DNA of 64,000 bases. Source: Cyanoderma ruficeps. Lineage: Eukaryota > Chordata > Aves > Passeriformes > Timaliidae. Shown here one piece after another: positions 38,001 to 50,613 of this stretch. Below the pieces are notes generated by a model. It saw nothing but the letters and a program-made list of their open reading frames with translations. It did not search any database and had not been told where the DNA came from. A program made the position numbers and the translations under genes. The DNA lies in assembly GCA_008694505.1 (NCBI GenBank), contig VZDJ01000219.1, positions 7,171,089 to 7,235,088 of the forward strand, given 5' to 3'. Every line of letters starts with the position of its first letter. The first letter of the stretch is position 1.

Positions 38001-40837
38001 TCTTAGATGGATTGGCGAGTCTATGAGGGGAAAAGGGCTGTTGATGGAGCATTTGGCTGTGAAATCTGTTTGGCCAGGCCTGTCCCTGGTGTGGCAGCAG
38101 CCTGGAGCTGTGCCTCAGACAATACAGGTGTGGATCCAGCAGTACAAAAAGAAAGCACCTGCTTCATCTAAGCAGCTACAAAATTTTTGTTAGACTGCAT
38201 TATAAAGGCCATATGTTGTGAAAGTTATTTGAATTTAAAATATTGCTGCTGTGAGTAATTCGCTGTTTAATTTTCAATTACCCTGCTCAGCATGATTGTG
38301 CACATATTCCAGTATATTAAATGTGAAAAGAAAATGAACATTCTGGAATACGAGCAAGCAACATGTTGTAATCATCTGAATAGGCATTTTACAATTTAAA
38401 ATAGTGCAGTAGAAAAATAAAATTGAGGGTTCTGCACAGCTTTTATATCTCTTTTATGATCTTCAGAAGTCCTGCATGCATTCCATATGTGTCTGTATAT
38501 ACCCCACCATAAAAACGAAGACAAAATGGCAGTTTTTCTGCTTGGTCTGTAAGCTGCACAGCTCAGGTGATGATGAAGGAAAAGGACTCTTAGCCAGTCC
38601 CACAGGTATTATTTCTGAGTTTAGTATTTTCAGCCCATGTAACACGAATTTCTTGCTCTCATGATCATCATTGCTCAGAGCTCATTAGTATCCTGGTTGT
38701 GGCTGAATTCACTTACTTTGTACCAGCAGCGAATCCTGAACAGAAAATTGCCTGATGTTTGCTTTCGTTTCCATAGAGGAGGTGTAAATCCATCTGGATG
38801 TTGTAGGGGAATTCTATTGTTACATTGAATATTTAGGACTCCTTAATAGAATTCAATGCAGTATTTATTATTTCTCTGGATATCAGCAGTTGTGGGACCG
38901 TGCAGCTCTTATTGCTTCAAGAACCATTAAATCAAAGCAGAACAGCAGTTCAAGACAGATGTCATTTTCTTTAAGGCACTCCAGTGCCCATAAACGTTGT
39001 GCTAATGCAGGGCTGGTAGTGACAAACAGCTTCCTTTTGGCAAAACCAAACCAATTACAATCTAATAAGTGTTACACCCCAGCAGCTAAATAATTCAAGA
39101 TATTGGCAGAAAGTTTCTGTTCTATAAGTCTTTGCAGTCCAATGGAGTGAGATGTAAATGGATCTGAGGAGCAAGATCCATCTTCTCCCTTATTAAGAGG
39201 TTATTGTACATTAACAGAAAAATGTTCCCACATACAGGGTCTCCCAGTGCATTGTATGGTGTGCTTGAAAACCACATAATCCAGTGCTTCAGAATTAAAA
39301 TGCTCTTTTTTCATGGGATGGTTTCATCCCTGATGAATACTAAAAGTCAAAGCTTTGCTTCAAGTAACAAAGACCATTTTCTGTTCAGTGCTGAACGATG
39401 TACTCAGAGTGGGCCATTTAACAACAAGTTACACACAGGCTGCACACTTTTCCAGAAGAATAGTTTTATAGCCAGTAATTGCTTGATTTTGGTGCCTGAC
39501 ATCTCTCACTGAAAAAGATCTTTGCTCATGCTGAAAGAGTAGCAGGATATCTGGAAAACTCAGCTCTTCCTGGGCTCCTGTCAGCTGTGTAATGTATTCC
39601 AGGCTGGTGACACCTACCTTGGCAGCAATGGTTGGGGAATTTAAAGCATGTAACTCCTTTGGGAGGACTCAGCCCCTTTGATAAAGGCAAGTGATTGTGT
39701 TATCCTTTACTTAGTGGTATTCTATACCAAAATTAGAGTAGTCCACGTAGAGTAGGAAAGAGTTATCAATAAGAAGCCCACTCATCCCAAAAATACTCAT
39801 TCTTGCTTAGATTGGTGATTTTTCAGAGCAGACAACTTGTGCTTGCTTTCTCACTGAGCATCTGCACTCACCTATAACCTTCTTCTTCCCTGGACACTTT
39901 CATATTTTCTGGTGTCTTCACCTTTTCCAGGTTCCTGAGTGCTCCAATGACACACAGGGGATACACAGGCAAAATTGTCTGGTGACACCAGAGAGAAGGT
40001 TTGATATGGAAAGTATTTAAAATGGCTGATTGTTGTGCTCTTCATTCTACTTTTAGCACTAAAAGCTGTTCTGTGCCAGCCAGCCTTCCTGCTTGATGCT
40101 CCTGGGTTGCTTTTTTTCCTGGAGAACACCAGAAAAGCAAAGCAGTAGCAACTGGGGGCTAACTAGTGAAGACTGTCCAGTTCCCATGGAGTGGCCCAAT
40201 CTCTGTGAATAAGGGAAGCAAATAATCCCTGTTATGAAAGGATTTGTTAAAACTTCCAGTTCATTGGATTTGTTCCACATTGAAATGACATTTTATGTGG
40301 CCAATTTCCAGGAGCACTAAGCCAAGCTTGCCTGCACGCTGCCTAACCAGGAAAGATCTCTGTGATATGAGGTGTGTTGATCAGATGCAGTGCTGGCTGT
40401 TATCTCAAGAAAAAAAAACAAAACTGAAACATCTGGCACCAAAAGAAATGAGGGGTCCTTCCTGAAAATGATACCTTAAATGTCAAAACCATGTGTTTAA
40501 ATTCAGGTGCTTTTTCTTCTAGGCCTAATGACACATAATCAACCACTTTATTTTCTTATAATAATTCACAAAAAGGCTTCAGATTTGCCAGACTCAAGGG
40601 TTTTTTTTTCTCTCTTGAATATATATAGATGCCTCTAAGGGGGGAGGGGAAAATTCTGCAAAGAAGAAGACAAAATCTTGTGGCTTATCCTTACTTCAGC
40701 TAGAAAAAAAGCCATTAATACTTCCAGTTCTCTTTTTTCCCCACCAAATCTTTTTTCTCAAAAGGGAATTCCATCACTGCTTAAAACAAGAACAACAGTA
40801 GTTTTCAATTTCCGTGGGTTTAATTTTTCTATAAACC

Positions 40838-40859
40838 AAAAAAAAATTAAAAAAAAAAT
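40838..40859 (+). repeat. A-rich run
   Basis: Two A runs (nine and ten) separated by TT. Simple sequence. Confidence 0.8.
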
Positions 40860-42796
40860 CCCGAGGTGTTTTTGCAGTTAGACTCTGCAGCAAGAGCCAC
40901 ATTTACAAGATAAGGCTGCCAGATCAAACAAAGAGATTCAGCTATCGGCGCTGGATGAGCTCAAATGCTTATTGACATAACTTGATATTGACCCCAGGAG
41001 AACAATTAATTAAATAGCCTCAGCAATGAGTGCTGAAAAACATTATCTGCAATGAATGTGTCCTTGTTCTGTGTTTGGTCTAATCAGCACAGAGAGCAGC
41101 TAAGTAAATATTGTTATCTTCACCACCTTTGTCTCAGTTTACAAACACGTGAAAAGCTCTGCTGTGGTTTTCGCCATCACTGGCTTTTCTGAGAAAGGTT
41201 TTTAATTCATATTTAGAGCCAAATTTGTTTTTGCCATACGTGCAATACCACTGTCACCACTGCAAGCATTGATATGAAGGAATGAGATCCCTGCTTGCAG
41301 TAGATTTGTCTATTGGTTTTGTGATCAGGAAATCTAACATTCAGCTTGACTGCCATGATGCATTCATCCCACAGTACTCTTTGTGTTTTACCAAATACTT
41401 TAGTTCTCTTCTTTCTGCTGTAATTTGACTGACAGGCTCAGGTAGGCTCACAGCTGCTAGAAGAATCTATTGCACACAGGTAATTGTTTTTTGCTGAGTT
41501 GAAAAGTGGTGTTATCCCATGGAACTTTTTCTCCTGAACAGTCAAAAATGCTTCCCAGGGACACTCTGGGTGCCCTGGGTTCCTATGGGTGGAAGCATGT
41601 TAAATGTTTCCTCAGCTGTGGTGACATTAATCCTGCAGCTGTTAAATGAAGCATGCAGAAGGTATTATACCTTATTTTAAACCATTTTTAGCTACAAAGC
41701 TTTTAAAAACAATCTCTGCAGAGTTTCTAGTCATCTATCTGCTCACTTTCTCCTTTTTCAAAGGTTCCTGGATGTTTTAGAGCCTTTTCCAGCAGTAACA
41801 GTGATGGAAGCACAGCAGTGATCTCAGCAGTGAACAGACAGGTTCAGAAGTGGGAAATCACAAGTTCCTAAAATTTACTGGAAAAAAATAAAGAAAACAA
41901 AACGAAGCCAACCCTAGATGTGTTACCTGGGAGTGAAATGAGAATATTGTTTATTGTAAGATAGTCTGGCATGTTCTGAGCTGTGCTGTGCCCACAGGGC
42001 CTGCAAGAGCATTTCTGAGGGGAGCCGTGCCCACTGCCCCAGGCACAAGGTGTCTGAGACATCCCTGGCCAGTGCAGCTCCTCGGGGTGCTGCAGGGGGC
42101 AGGGGTGCTGTGTCAGTCCTGCTGTGAGCACTCAGAGAAATCGGGATGCTTCTGTCACTGCAATTAACCCACAAAGTCAGAGGCTGTTGGTGAAGGCAGT
42201 GGCACTGAGCTGCCCAAGTGTTTCAGAGGCGAAAAAGCACTTGTGCTCGAGGTCCTCACAGCAATCCTGCGTTCCTGTCCTTCCCTAGAGGGCAGCAGGG
42301 CTGGAGTGTGTGCAGTTCATCGGCTCCTGGGTACCAGGGGTGACAGTAAAGCGTCCTGTGCCAACAGCATTGACATCCTTTGAGGGGGGATAATGGAGGG
42401 CTTGTGTTTTTTCCAGCCGCTGATCTCCCTCTTCCCTCCAGTCTCTGTTAGTTGCTGCCTCTGCCAGCAGGCAGTCTTATTCCTCTGCCCCAGCAATAGC
42501 TGGGAAATTAACTTGCACATATCCAAAACAGCTTGCAGGGATTTAGCCACGTAATTTCTTCTGACATTAGTAGAAGATACACGATTAAAACTTAGCTCAG
42601 TGGCCTGAAATTGTCCCTGTGGTGCTTTCACCTTCTCCTGGCACCCGTGATGCCTCAGCATAGCCAGGGCTCTCGGAGGCAGACGGGCTTGAGGGCAGGG
42701 GAGTGACCTGCTACTTCTGCTCACAGCAGAGATTCCTCATCCTGCTTGCTCTGGACACACTGAACATGAGAACCTCTCTGCAAAATGATAATTAGT

Positions 42797-42848
42797 GAAG
42801 CAGGAGGAGGTGGGAGAAGGATGAAAGGGAAGGTAGAGGAGAAAGGAC
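42797..42848 (+). repeat. GA-rich purine tract
   Basis: About 50 bases that are nearly all purine (GAAGCAGGAGGAGG..., AAAGGGAAGG..., GAGGAGAAAGG). Low-complexity sequence, not a clean tandem repeat. Confidence 0.65.
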
Positions 42849-45800
42849 TGGCAGAGTTTGAACGGTGGTTCTCTGATTTTATTCTGTCCCAGTAGTTCTG
42901 TGTTTTCTAGTATAAATTTACAGAGAAGTGCAGCACATGCTGTATGGCCACCGCCCTAAACAGCTGTGACTAGCCAGAGAAAAGCTGCAGCCTTTCATCT
43001 GTATTTTTTGTGAATATAGAGTGAGCAGTCAACAGGGAATTCAGAAGCACCAGGACAACTCTTAGGAAAGATAAAATAATTGTCCCAAAACAACTCAGCT
43101 CCTCTTTCCACTCACATGAAAAGTGCTTGTATACTTCTTTGGGGGAAAATATGATTTTTTCAGCTACCTCCTCTGCCTGGGAAAGATGTGCTGCTGCTGC
43201 TGCCCCAGGGGTTGTTCACAGCAGTTTCCTGTCATTACAAAGAACAGGCAACACAACTCTGAGGAAAGCTCAGAGAGGATGGATAATCTTTGCTCTCTTG
43301 AAAGAAAAAAAATCCAGGACTTTGAAATACCTCATTCCCAGGAAGCATTTTCTTTTAAAATTCAGCCTTTTGATGTAATTCAGATTTCAGGAAGAATTTT
43401 TTTCCCAAAAAGAACATTGGACAAAAAAAAAATCTCCAAGTAATTTCTTTCTCTTTGCTCAGTAATAAAAATGAATGCTTTCATTGTTTCTAATTTTGAA
43501 GCTGAATTATACATCTGTAGTTATATGACTGTTGCAAGCACTGTGTACATTATTAACTGTCTGTAATAGAGCCAGCCTATTTTATATTTTTATAAGGCAG
43601 TCCCTTTGCTCCCATCACATCATCATAGCAAAAGTAATTTCAAAGTTGATATTTGCAATTGTAGAATGAGAAACACGGGGGCTTCCCTGGTGGTTTTTAA
43701 CCCTACACCACATCTTCCTGAAGAAAAGGCACTTTGTTCCTGGACCAACTAAGATGAATTCAAGAATTGTTTTGGGGTTTCTCCCATCCTGAGGAGCATT
43801 CAGCTGCTTCCTGTCTTAAAGGGTCTCCATGTCACCTGCCTGGTGACAAATACCTGTCACCTGTTTGTGACAAATTTCCTTATGTCCCGAGAACCTTTTT
43901 AGGTTCCTGTCCCTGTCCTCCCCACATGAACTGCAGTGTAGGTGACACCTCCAGCTCCCTTCTGCCACCATCCAGGGCTCTCACATTCCTGCCTGTTCTG
44001 GCTGCTTCCTGTGGTATTTTAGCTGAAATGGGAGGAAGTGGAGTGCAGTTTGTGAGGCAAAGTCAGGCATTCATTTTTAGAATAAAGCTTGAGAATGTTT
44101 GCAGTCAATTAATTGTTCTGTTCTTCCTCTACGAAATCTTTCACTATAGCCATGTTGATTTATCAGGGAACCAAGGAAAAGTAATAAAAATGCATGAAAA
44201 AAAGGAGATAAAACACAAAGCAATGCATCATAACATTAATCTAAGGACACAATAGGTTCTATAAGTTAGAGACAAACTTCTTGTCAGAATATCTTGCTGG
44301 TATTTTTCCCTTAATACAATAGAATATTTGTGTTTAATTGTCTGTAGTGATAAGTGAGATCTGTGAGAGCTATTAGAGAGACATTATCCAATTTTACATT
44401 TACCCAGAAAGGAGATAATGATACCAATTTCATGTACATGTTCCAGTTTTGTAGCCCTTTCTCACTAGAACAATAACCCAGGAGCATTTCAGAATCTTCC
44501 TCTGGCTTGACACCATCCACTGTAACATGCTAAAAGAGCAATCATTTCCAGAGATAACAAATTATCAAGCATAAAGCACTGGAGCAGAACAAGGCAGTGG
44601 CAGTGGTGTTCCGGCTGGTTAAACAAAGAACAGGCTAAGATGTTGGAGTGGAAGAATATATTTAAAATGTATTCACAGCACCATAGCTCTCATGGACTGA
44701 TAGCTGTTCGTGGTGACTTCACTCTTGCTTCTCTCTCACAGCACACAACCTGATTTTTTTACTGTGTGCTGGTTCCCCAGGCAGCACTCTGCCACCTCTG
44801 GGCTGTAGTTGGGTCCTTCACTCGGAAGTAAAAATAACCCATTATGATTTCCTGGGTCTGCACAGGTTCAAATGGAACCTTTAAAGAATTTGGCATGTTC
44901 CAAAGCAGAAGATGAGGTGTGCAGTGCTGCAGGTGCCTCTTGAAGGTCAGGGTCTCACCTGTCCTGTGGTCACAACGTGTTTGAAGTGAGAGCAGGTCAG
45001 GGGTCACAGCTCTGCTCAGAAGTGCTCTCAGGCTGGGTGGTTTCACCAGTTCAGACACATCCAGTTCTGTGACAGCTACTCCTTGGAATACAACACAACC
45101 TAATTTTCTAAACTGTGAGGAAAACTGTCACAGTTTGGGTTCCTCCCACCCTGCCGATCACAACACATATTGTATTAGTTCAGGAGTGATTCACACACTG
45201 AATGTTTATGAGCTCCCTCTGAGTGTGTTTTACTGAAACAAGCTTTGACAGTTGCTAAAGACTTCCAGTGATAAAAATACATTCTTTGTGATTCAGGCTG
45301 TCCCCAGGCTTATTAGAACAGCAGAGCAATATGTGTGTCTTGAGATATCCCGGGCAAGAGGTGCTTTCCTCTGAAGAAACAACTCAATCTACTAAAGCTA
45401 CTTTTAGAGTAATACCCAGACAATTAATATGTTTGTTATTACTGTAATTCCCACAGGTAACTGTACCAAGAGGTTTTATTTGACTTAGTTAGTGCTCTGG
45501 AAATGCTAAATGAAAGCAAAACTCTGACTCAAACCTGAAGGTTGGGGTTAAACCTCTCTGAATCCTGGGAGCCCAGAGCAAGGTTTGCTCCTGTTGGGGG
45601 ATCTGTCCAGGCAGGAGGCTTTCAGCCGAATAGAAGGACTTGTTTTCATGTGCCCATTTTCTTTTGATGCTTCTGTCAGGAGCTTCTGTATTTGCTCACA
45701 GTGTATTGTGTGTGGCCCCAGGAGGAGCTGCCCAGGCCATCTGGAAAGCAGCTTCAGTTTCACATTTCATTTTAATAGCAAAATGTGAAGGTATTGCAAT

Positions 45801-46559
45801 TCACGTGCTTCTTGTGCCTGAGTTCTGTTTGTGAATATCTCTGTATATAAAATCTACACAAACCACTTCTTCTCTTACTTATAACTCCAAGGCCTTTTCT
45901 GAAGAACTTATATCCATCTCCCTCTTTTCTTATCTTAAACTAGGAGATCTTTAGGGCAGTGATTTTTCACACTGTGGCATGCTGTGTTCCCAAGTGTAAC
46001 ACAGGAACCAAAGCTCTATTTTCTGTCAGAATTTATACGGTAATGAAGATAACAGCCTTAGAAGGATAACAACATTTCTTCTCATCCCTTTTCCACCATC
46101 TTGTGAAGTTGTTATGGCCACCCATTACTCTGATTTTCCTGTGAGTTTTGCTGGCAGAAGTGACTTTGCATGGCTGCTCTGCCCCAGGCAGCTCCCCTGG
46201 CTTTGCAGAGCAGTGAGATGTGGATCCAGGCAGGATCAGTCTTTTGGAGACAATGGCTCAGGCCTGAATTTGAAGGAAAATGTGAACAAGCATAAGCTCA
46301 GATATCTGTAAAACTCTCCTACAGTCTGACTGTCAGCACTGTGGAGCTTTTTACATATTAATCAGTGTCACAGGAGATGATCTCCTGGTCTCAGGAGGGT
46401 GAATGCAAGTGTGAAATTCAGTGATGCCCTCTCAACACATTACAGAATATTGTACAGAATATGGGTAAGAAATTAATTTGGCATAAATTGAAAGGTCAAT
46501 CAACTGGTCTTGTGATTTTGTACTGTGAATTTCCCCTTGTGGTTGTACTGGCCATTTAC

Positions 46560-46625
46560 TTAAGAGTTGGACTCAATGACCCTTGCGGATCCCTTCAAAC
46601 TCAGAATATTCTGTGGATCTGTGAG
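46560..46625 (+). mobile_element. CR1 retrotransposon, terminal fragment
   Basis: About 65 bases match a CR1 end: 'gagttggactcaatgacccttgcggatcccttcaaactcagaatattctgtgg'. The last ATTCTGTG 8-mer is intact. The 5' part is missing or too diverged to follow. Confidence 0.88.
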
Positions 46626-49600
46626 ATGTGTCCACCCAAAATAATAAAACCTGCAGGGCTATGGGGTTACGGAATCCATGCTGGAACAGTAATGCAACTC
46701 TTGCTATGCACAAAGCATCCCACAGATCCTTATCTCAGGGGCCAATGCCCTGTAATGGGATAAGCTTTCACAGAAAGAAGTTTTCATTGTCAAAATCAAT
46801 TTTTTGACTCTGTACATGTGCCTGTTCTAAACTATCACTCTGACAAGAATAAAATCCCCTTAAATCCCAAATGCTGTTGGATTACTGACAGCCTGAACTC
46901 CTAATTCACCTGTCACCCAAGAAGAATTTTGTTTCAAGATGAATGTCTGTCACTCCTGTGCATTATTTTATGTATGAAAATCAGTGCAAAAATTCAAAAA
47001 TAGCTATTCAATCACAGATCAATAGAACTCCACTTCTCTTTGCAGTGTTACAATCAATGCTCTTTCTGGACTTGTAAGATGCTGAGCTCTGCATGTTTCT
47101 GTAGAAAGGGCCACATCCAGGTGATGGAGGTTTCATTTTAACTAACATGATGCTAATGAGCTGCTACCTCTGCATGGGGAACTGGAAGCAGAAGAAAGAA
47201 CAGCAATACAGGATCCTTCAGCTAAATATAGAGTAGACTTGGTCCATTGAGCTGAAGTGTGCAAACAATTAGTACAGACTTCCAAAAGATGTGACAGCTT
47301 CTTTTCGGTGCAGTATTAACACCAACAGCTTTATCTTAGCAACATTTGAAATTTAGTGTTAACAGCAAATGAGTCACTGAAGTAATGTATTCTAGAACTA
47401 AAGAGATTTAAAAATGTAGATTTTCAACAGAGGGCTAACACAATAGAAGATGTGTCAGGGAGGCACAGTGAAGTACTGCTGCACATGTCCTATATTCTGA
47501 AATCACATATGCTAGATAATACATTTTTATTTTCATTCATATCTCTAAAAACTAGCAAAAACCCCCACCCTCATGGATACATGGGGGTAAAAGGGGCATA
47601 AAGTTCAAGCCCCAGTTTGGGTCTATAAATCCTGCCTTGTACTACTTCAAGTATTTTTAATAAATGTTCATGTTGAGGCTGAAAGGTCTATAACTTTGTA
47701 TACTTTCCTTGGTAAAAATCCCATATAATGATATATAAGCCGCTAGAGAATGAATAAAGGCAGTATAACTAGGCCTGTTTCAGACCAGATGATCTTGGTA
47801 CCAGATAACACTATCATTAGAAAGTGGATAATTATTAGTAATTAGTTTCAATAGGATTTATTGTGTTGTAACATCATTTTAGCTCCAGTCCTAAAGACGA
47901 GGTTGTGAATATGATCTGCTGAACTCATCAGTCTCTTGTAAAAGGTGAAAAGTTCTCTGTGCTTGCAGAAGACAACTGTTAATGTTCAAATCACAGGGCT
48001 GGACTTCTCACACCAAAAATATCCTTACCAGATCTATTATAAACATTTTGGCCCAGGGAGGTGCTGTGAGTTTCTGACCATACTGCCCTTACAAATAAGA
48101 CAGTGTCTGGGACAGAAAAGCACGCTTTTCCTACTCCTTCCATGCAATGATGCAGAGAGCAGGGAAACTGAGGTGGGGGAAGGAAATAATGTTTGCTGGC
48201 ACCTTCTCATGTAGGTTTGAACCGGCTTTGATAAGAAATCATTTGTGAAATGATTGGTGTTGGCTCCATAAACACTGCAGAGGCTGCTCTGCTCAGGGGC
48301 TTTCACAAACTGCTCCCCAGAGCTCCCCTGGCTCTGCTCTTCCCCTTCAGAGCTGAGTCACCCTGTCACTCCCCTGAAGGAAGGTGTTCACTGCTCAGGA
48401 AAACAGAGACTGATGGTGGGATGATGCAGATCTTTATCTTACCTTTGTACCCTGCAAAGTCTGTGCTGTGTCTGGAGGCTGCAGCAGTTGCTCTTTTCCC
48501 TGACAGAGCTGTAACCACCAGTGCCTGTGTTGCCCTGAAGATGTGGGTGTTATGAAGCAGGGAGCTTTGCATTTACACCTTATTTTGGGGTGTGATGGAG
48601 AGTGAGGAAGTATCTCCTGTTCTTTTATTTCAGTGTATGTTCTTTTCCTTGTGGGAACTCACAGAATACTCTGTACTGACTTATAAACCTTGTCCTTGCT
48701 TGGCTTTCTCCTGCTGGAAGTGTCCTTAGTCACAAAAGATAAAAGCTTCTCTGAAATACATTAAACTATTCAAACCTTATTACATGTTTTCGTCCCTCCA
48801 GCAGGAGATTTTTAGTACTGAATATACAAAGCACTAACACGTAGATCTGTAGACTCTTGCTGGTGGTGAGAATGAGTCGAATTGTCTTTCCCTGGTAAAG
48901 TGAGAGAAAAACAGGACACCAAAAAGGCCCAGCTCAGACTGAGTATGCTGTGCTGATAGACTCACTGATTTCTGTGAAAACAAGAATTATTTCTGTGCAT
49001 ATAACAAAACCTTCTCAATGTGAAAGAAGATTCCGCCCTTCTCAGTGGCGATGTCTCCACTGAGAGGTCTGTGTGCTTTGCTGGCTATTCCCTGGGGGAT
49101 TACAAGCCTTGAGACAAGTGCACCCTGGTGAAAATCCCGTGTCTTTCACAGCCAGCACTCAGTGCAGCAGGTTGTCACAACTTCCCTGCCAGCACAGGAG
49201 GGCTCCCATGCGCTTCCCACACAAGCAGGATGCCCACAAGGACGAGGGCACACAGCAAAAAGCACCACTGGGGATCTGTCTAATGAGCCCTTCTGGTCTT
49301 CTGCGGGACTTAAAAGTAATGGTGCCAAAAGAACGGCACAGTCAGGAGAATTGTCCTGGGTGGAAGAACATGCTGTTCGATACAAATGCTCCTGCATGAG
49401 AAAGGAGAGGGCAGAAATGAGCCCAGTGTATGCAAAGGAATGGAAGGAACTCCCTGTTAAAGAACAGTGCAGTAGAGGCAGGGAGAGCAATTCCTTTCTG
49501 CACACGTACATAAGGACAAGTGCATGCTACCCTGAGCAGCTCAAAAGCAAATAAACACCCCACCCCACCCCAAAAAAAAATCCCCAAACCGACCCCCCCA

Positions 49601-50445
49601 AACAAAAAACTCAACAACTTTTCAGCTTTAAGTGTTACACTGCTCAGGAGTGTGGGCAAAGGGAGAAGCAATCTGCCAGACCACAGGCTGGTTTCATCCC
49701 TTGCCATCCAATGTTAGCCTGCTCTCCTGGAAGGCTCACACATATCCCGGGTAACTGTTCTTATTAAATAAATGTAATTTTTGCTGAGTTTCTTCTTTAT
49801 GCCCTAGTTTCCACTTAAGAGTACCAGCCATTCAGAAGGAAAAGCCTCTGTATTTTCCCCCCTTGAAGATCACACCATTATATCCAGATTTTTTGTGTTC
49901 TTTGACATTTTTTAATGAGTAATGCTTGAAAAGGCTGCTGGCTCTGGCTATTGTGTGAAGCAGTATCTGAGACTGACATTAGCAAAAAAGCTCTCAGTCC
50001 AACTCAGGAGTGATATTGCTGATGTGCCTTTCACATAAGGTGTTTCATCCCTTATTCTTACATTCAGATTGATGGATTTGCTGGGATTATTCCTTCTGGG
50101 CTAATAGCTACAATTTCTTTGTACATAGAAAATTTAAAAGGAGTAGTACATTTGATTGATTTGTTCAGGAACTGGGTGTGATTTTTGGGAATACGTTTGA
50201 AGTGTCAGATGTTGAAAGCTAATTGCGTATTTAACTGCTGAGCTGCACTGAGGTTTAACTTTAGGACTGAGGGCCAGGTGAGTCACTGGGTTCACATGAC
50301 TGGCTAAATGCTAACAAAGCAATTCAGCCCGATCTGTCCAACCTCCACCTGATTTTGTTCATGGCTGCATTTTTACCTTCTTCCTGCCACCAGACATTTC
50401 TCCCTGTGAATAACCTTGCTAGCAGCTCAAACTGAACTTTGAGAT
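46626..50445. other. Mostly unique sequence, no gene recognised
   Basis: Contains a possible but unproven LTR-like stretch near 47.55-47.68 kb, the C-rich tract at 49.55 kb, and a stop-poor patch at 49.07-49.55 kb that is open in several frames on both strands at once. That pattern reflects base composition rather than a gene. Confidence 0.5.
49554..49618 (+). repeat. C/A-rich low-complexity tract
   Basis: Five C runs (three of four bases separated by single A, another of four, then one of seven) alternate with A runs. On the minus strand three GGGG tracts are separated by single T. Confidence 0.85.
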
Positions 50446-50613
50446 GAGCCAAGCTGTCGAGAAATTGTGCCTGCCTCATCCCTGGAAGTGTTCAGGGTCA
50501 GGTTGGATGGGGCTTTGGGGAACCTGGTCTAGTGTAAAGTGTCCCTGCCCATGGTCAAGGGAGGGAATAGGTGGTCCTTGAAGATCGTCTACAACCCAAA
50601 CCAATCTCTGAGC
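50446..50613 (+). mobile_element. CR1 retrotransposon, 3' fragment
   Basis: About 165 bases: 'ctcatccctggaagtgttcagggtcaggttggatggggctttggggaacctggtctagtgtaaagtgtccctgcccatgg', then a degraded 'aagatcgtctacaacccaaaccaatct'. It is of the same type as the 18-kb and 32-kb copies. Terminal 8-mers are eroded. Confidence 0.94.

Larger units (their letters stand above)
32909..46559. other. 13.6 kb of unique sequence, no gene recognised
   Basis: This is the longest stretch without a recognised transposon. It holds a GC-richer patch at about 33.25-33.45 kb, short AT repeats, and a series of AT-rich blocks at 34.2, 36.6, 38.3 and 41 kb that look like conserved noncoding elements. Open frames up to 162 codons (43767-44255, plus) have no recognisable domain. 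A minus-strand frame at 44759-45058 is open for 99 codons but is also unrecognised. Confidence 0.55.

Noticed and set aside
43767..44255. Longest open frame in the window (162 codons, plus strand)
   Set aside because: No domain, signal or family resemblance; no splice or promoter context. Length is within chance for 64 kb.
44759..45058. 99-codon minus-strand frame that looked exon-like
   Set aside because: No family recognised, and no splice-site pair was established around it.
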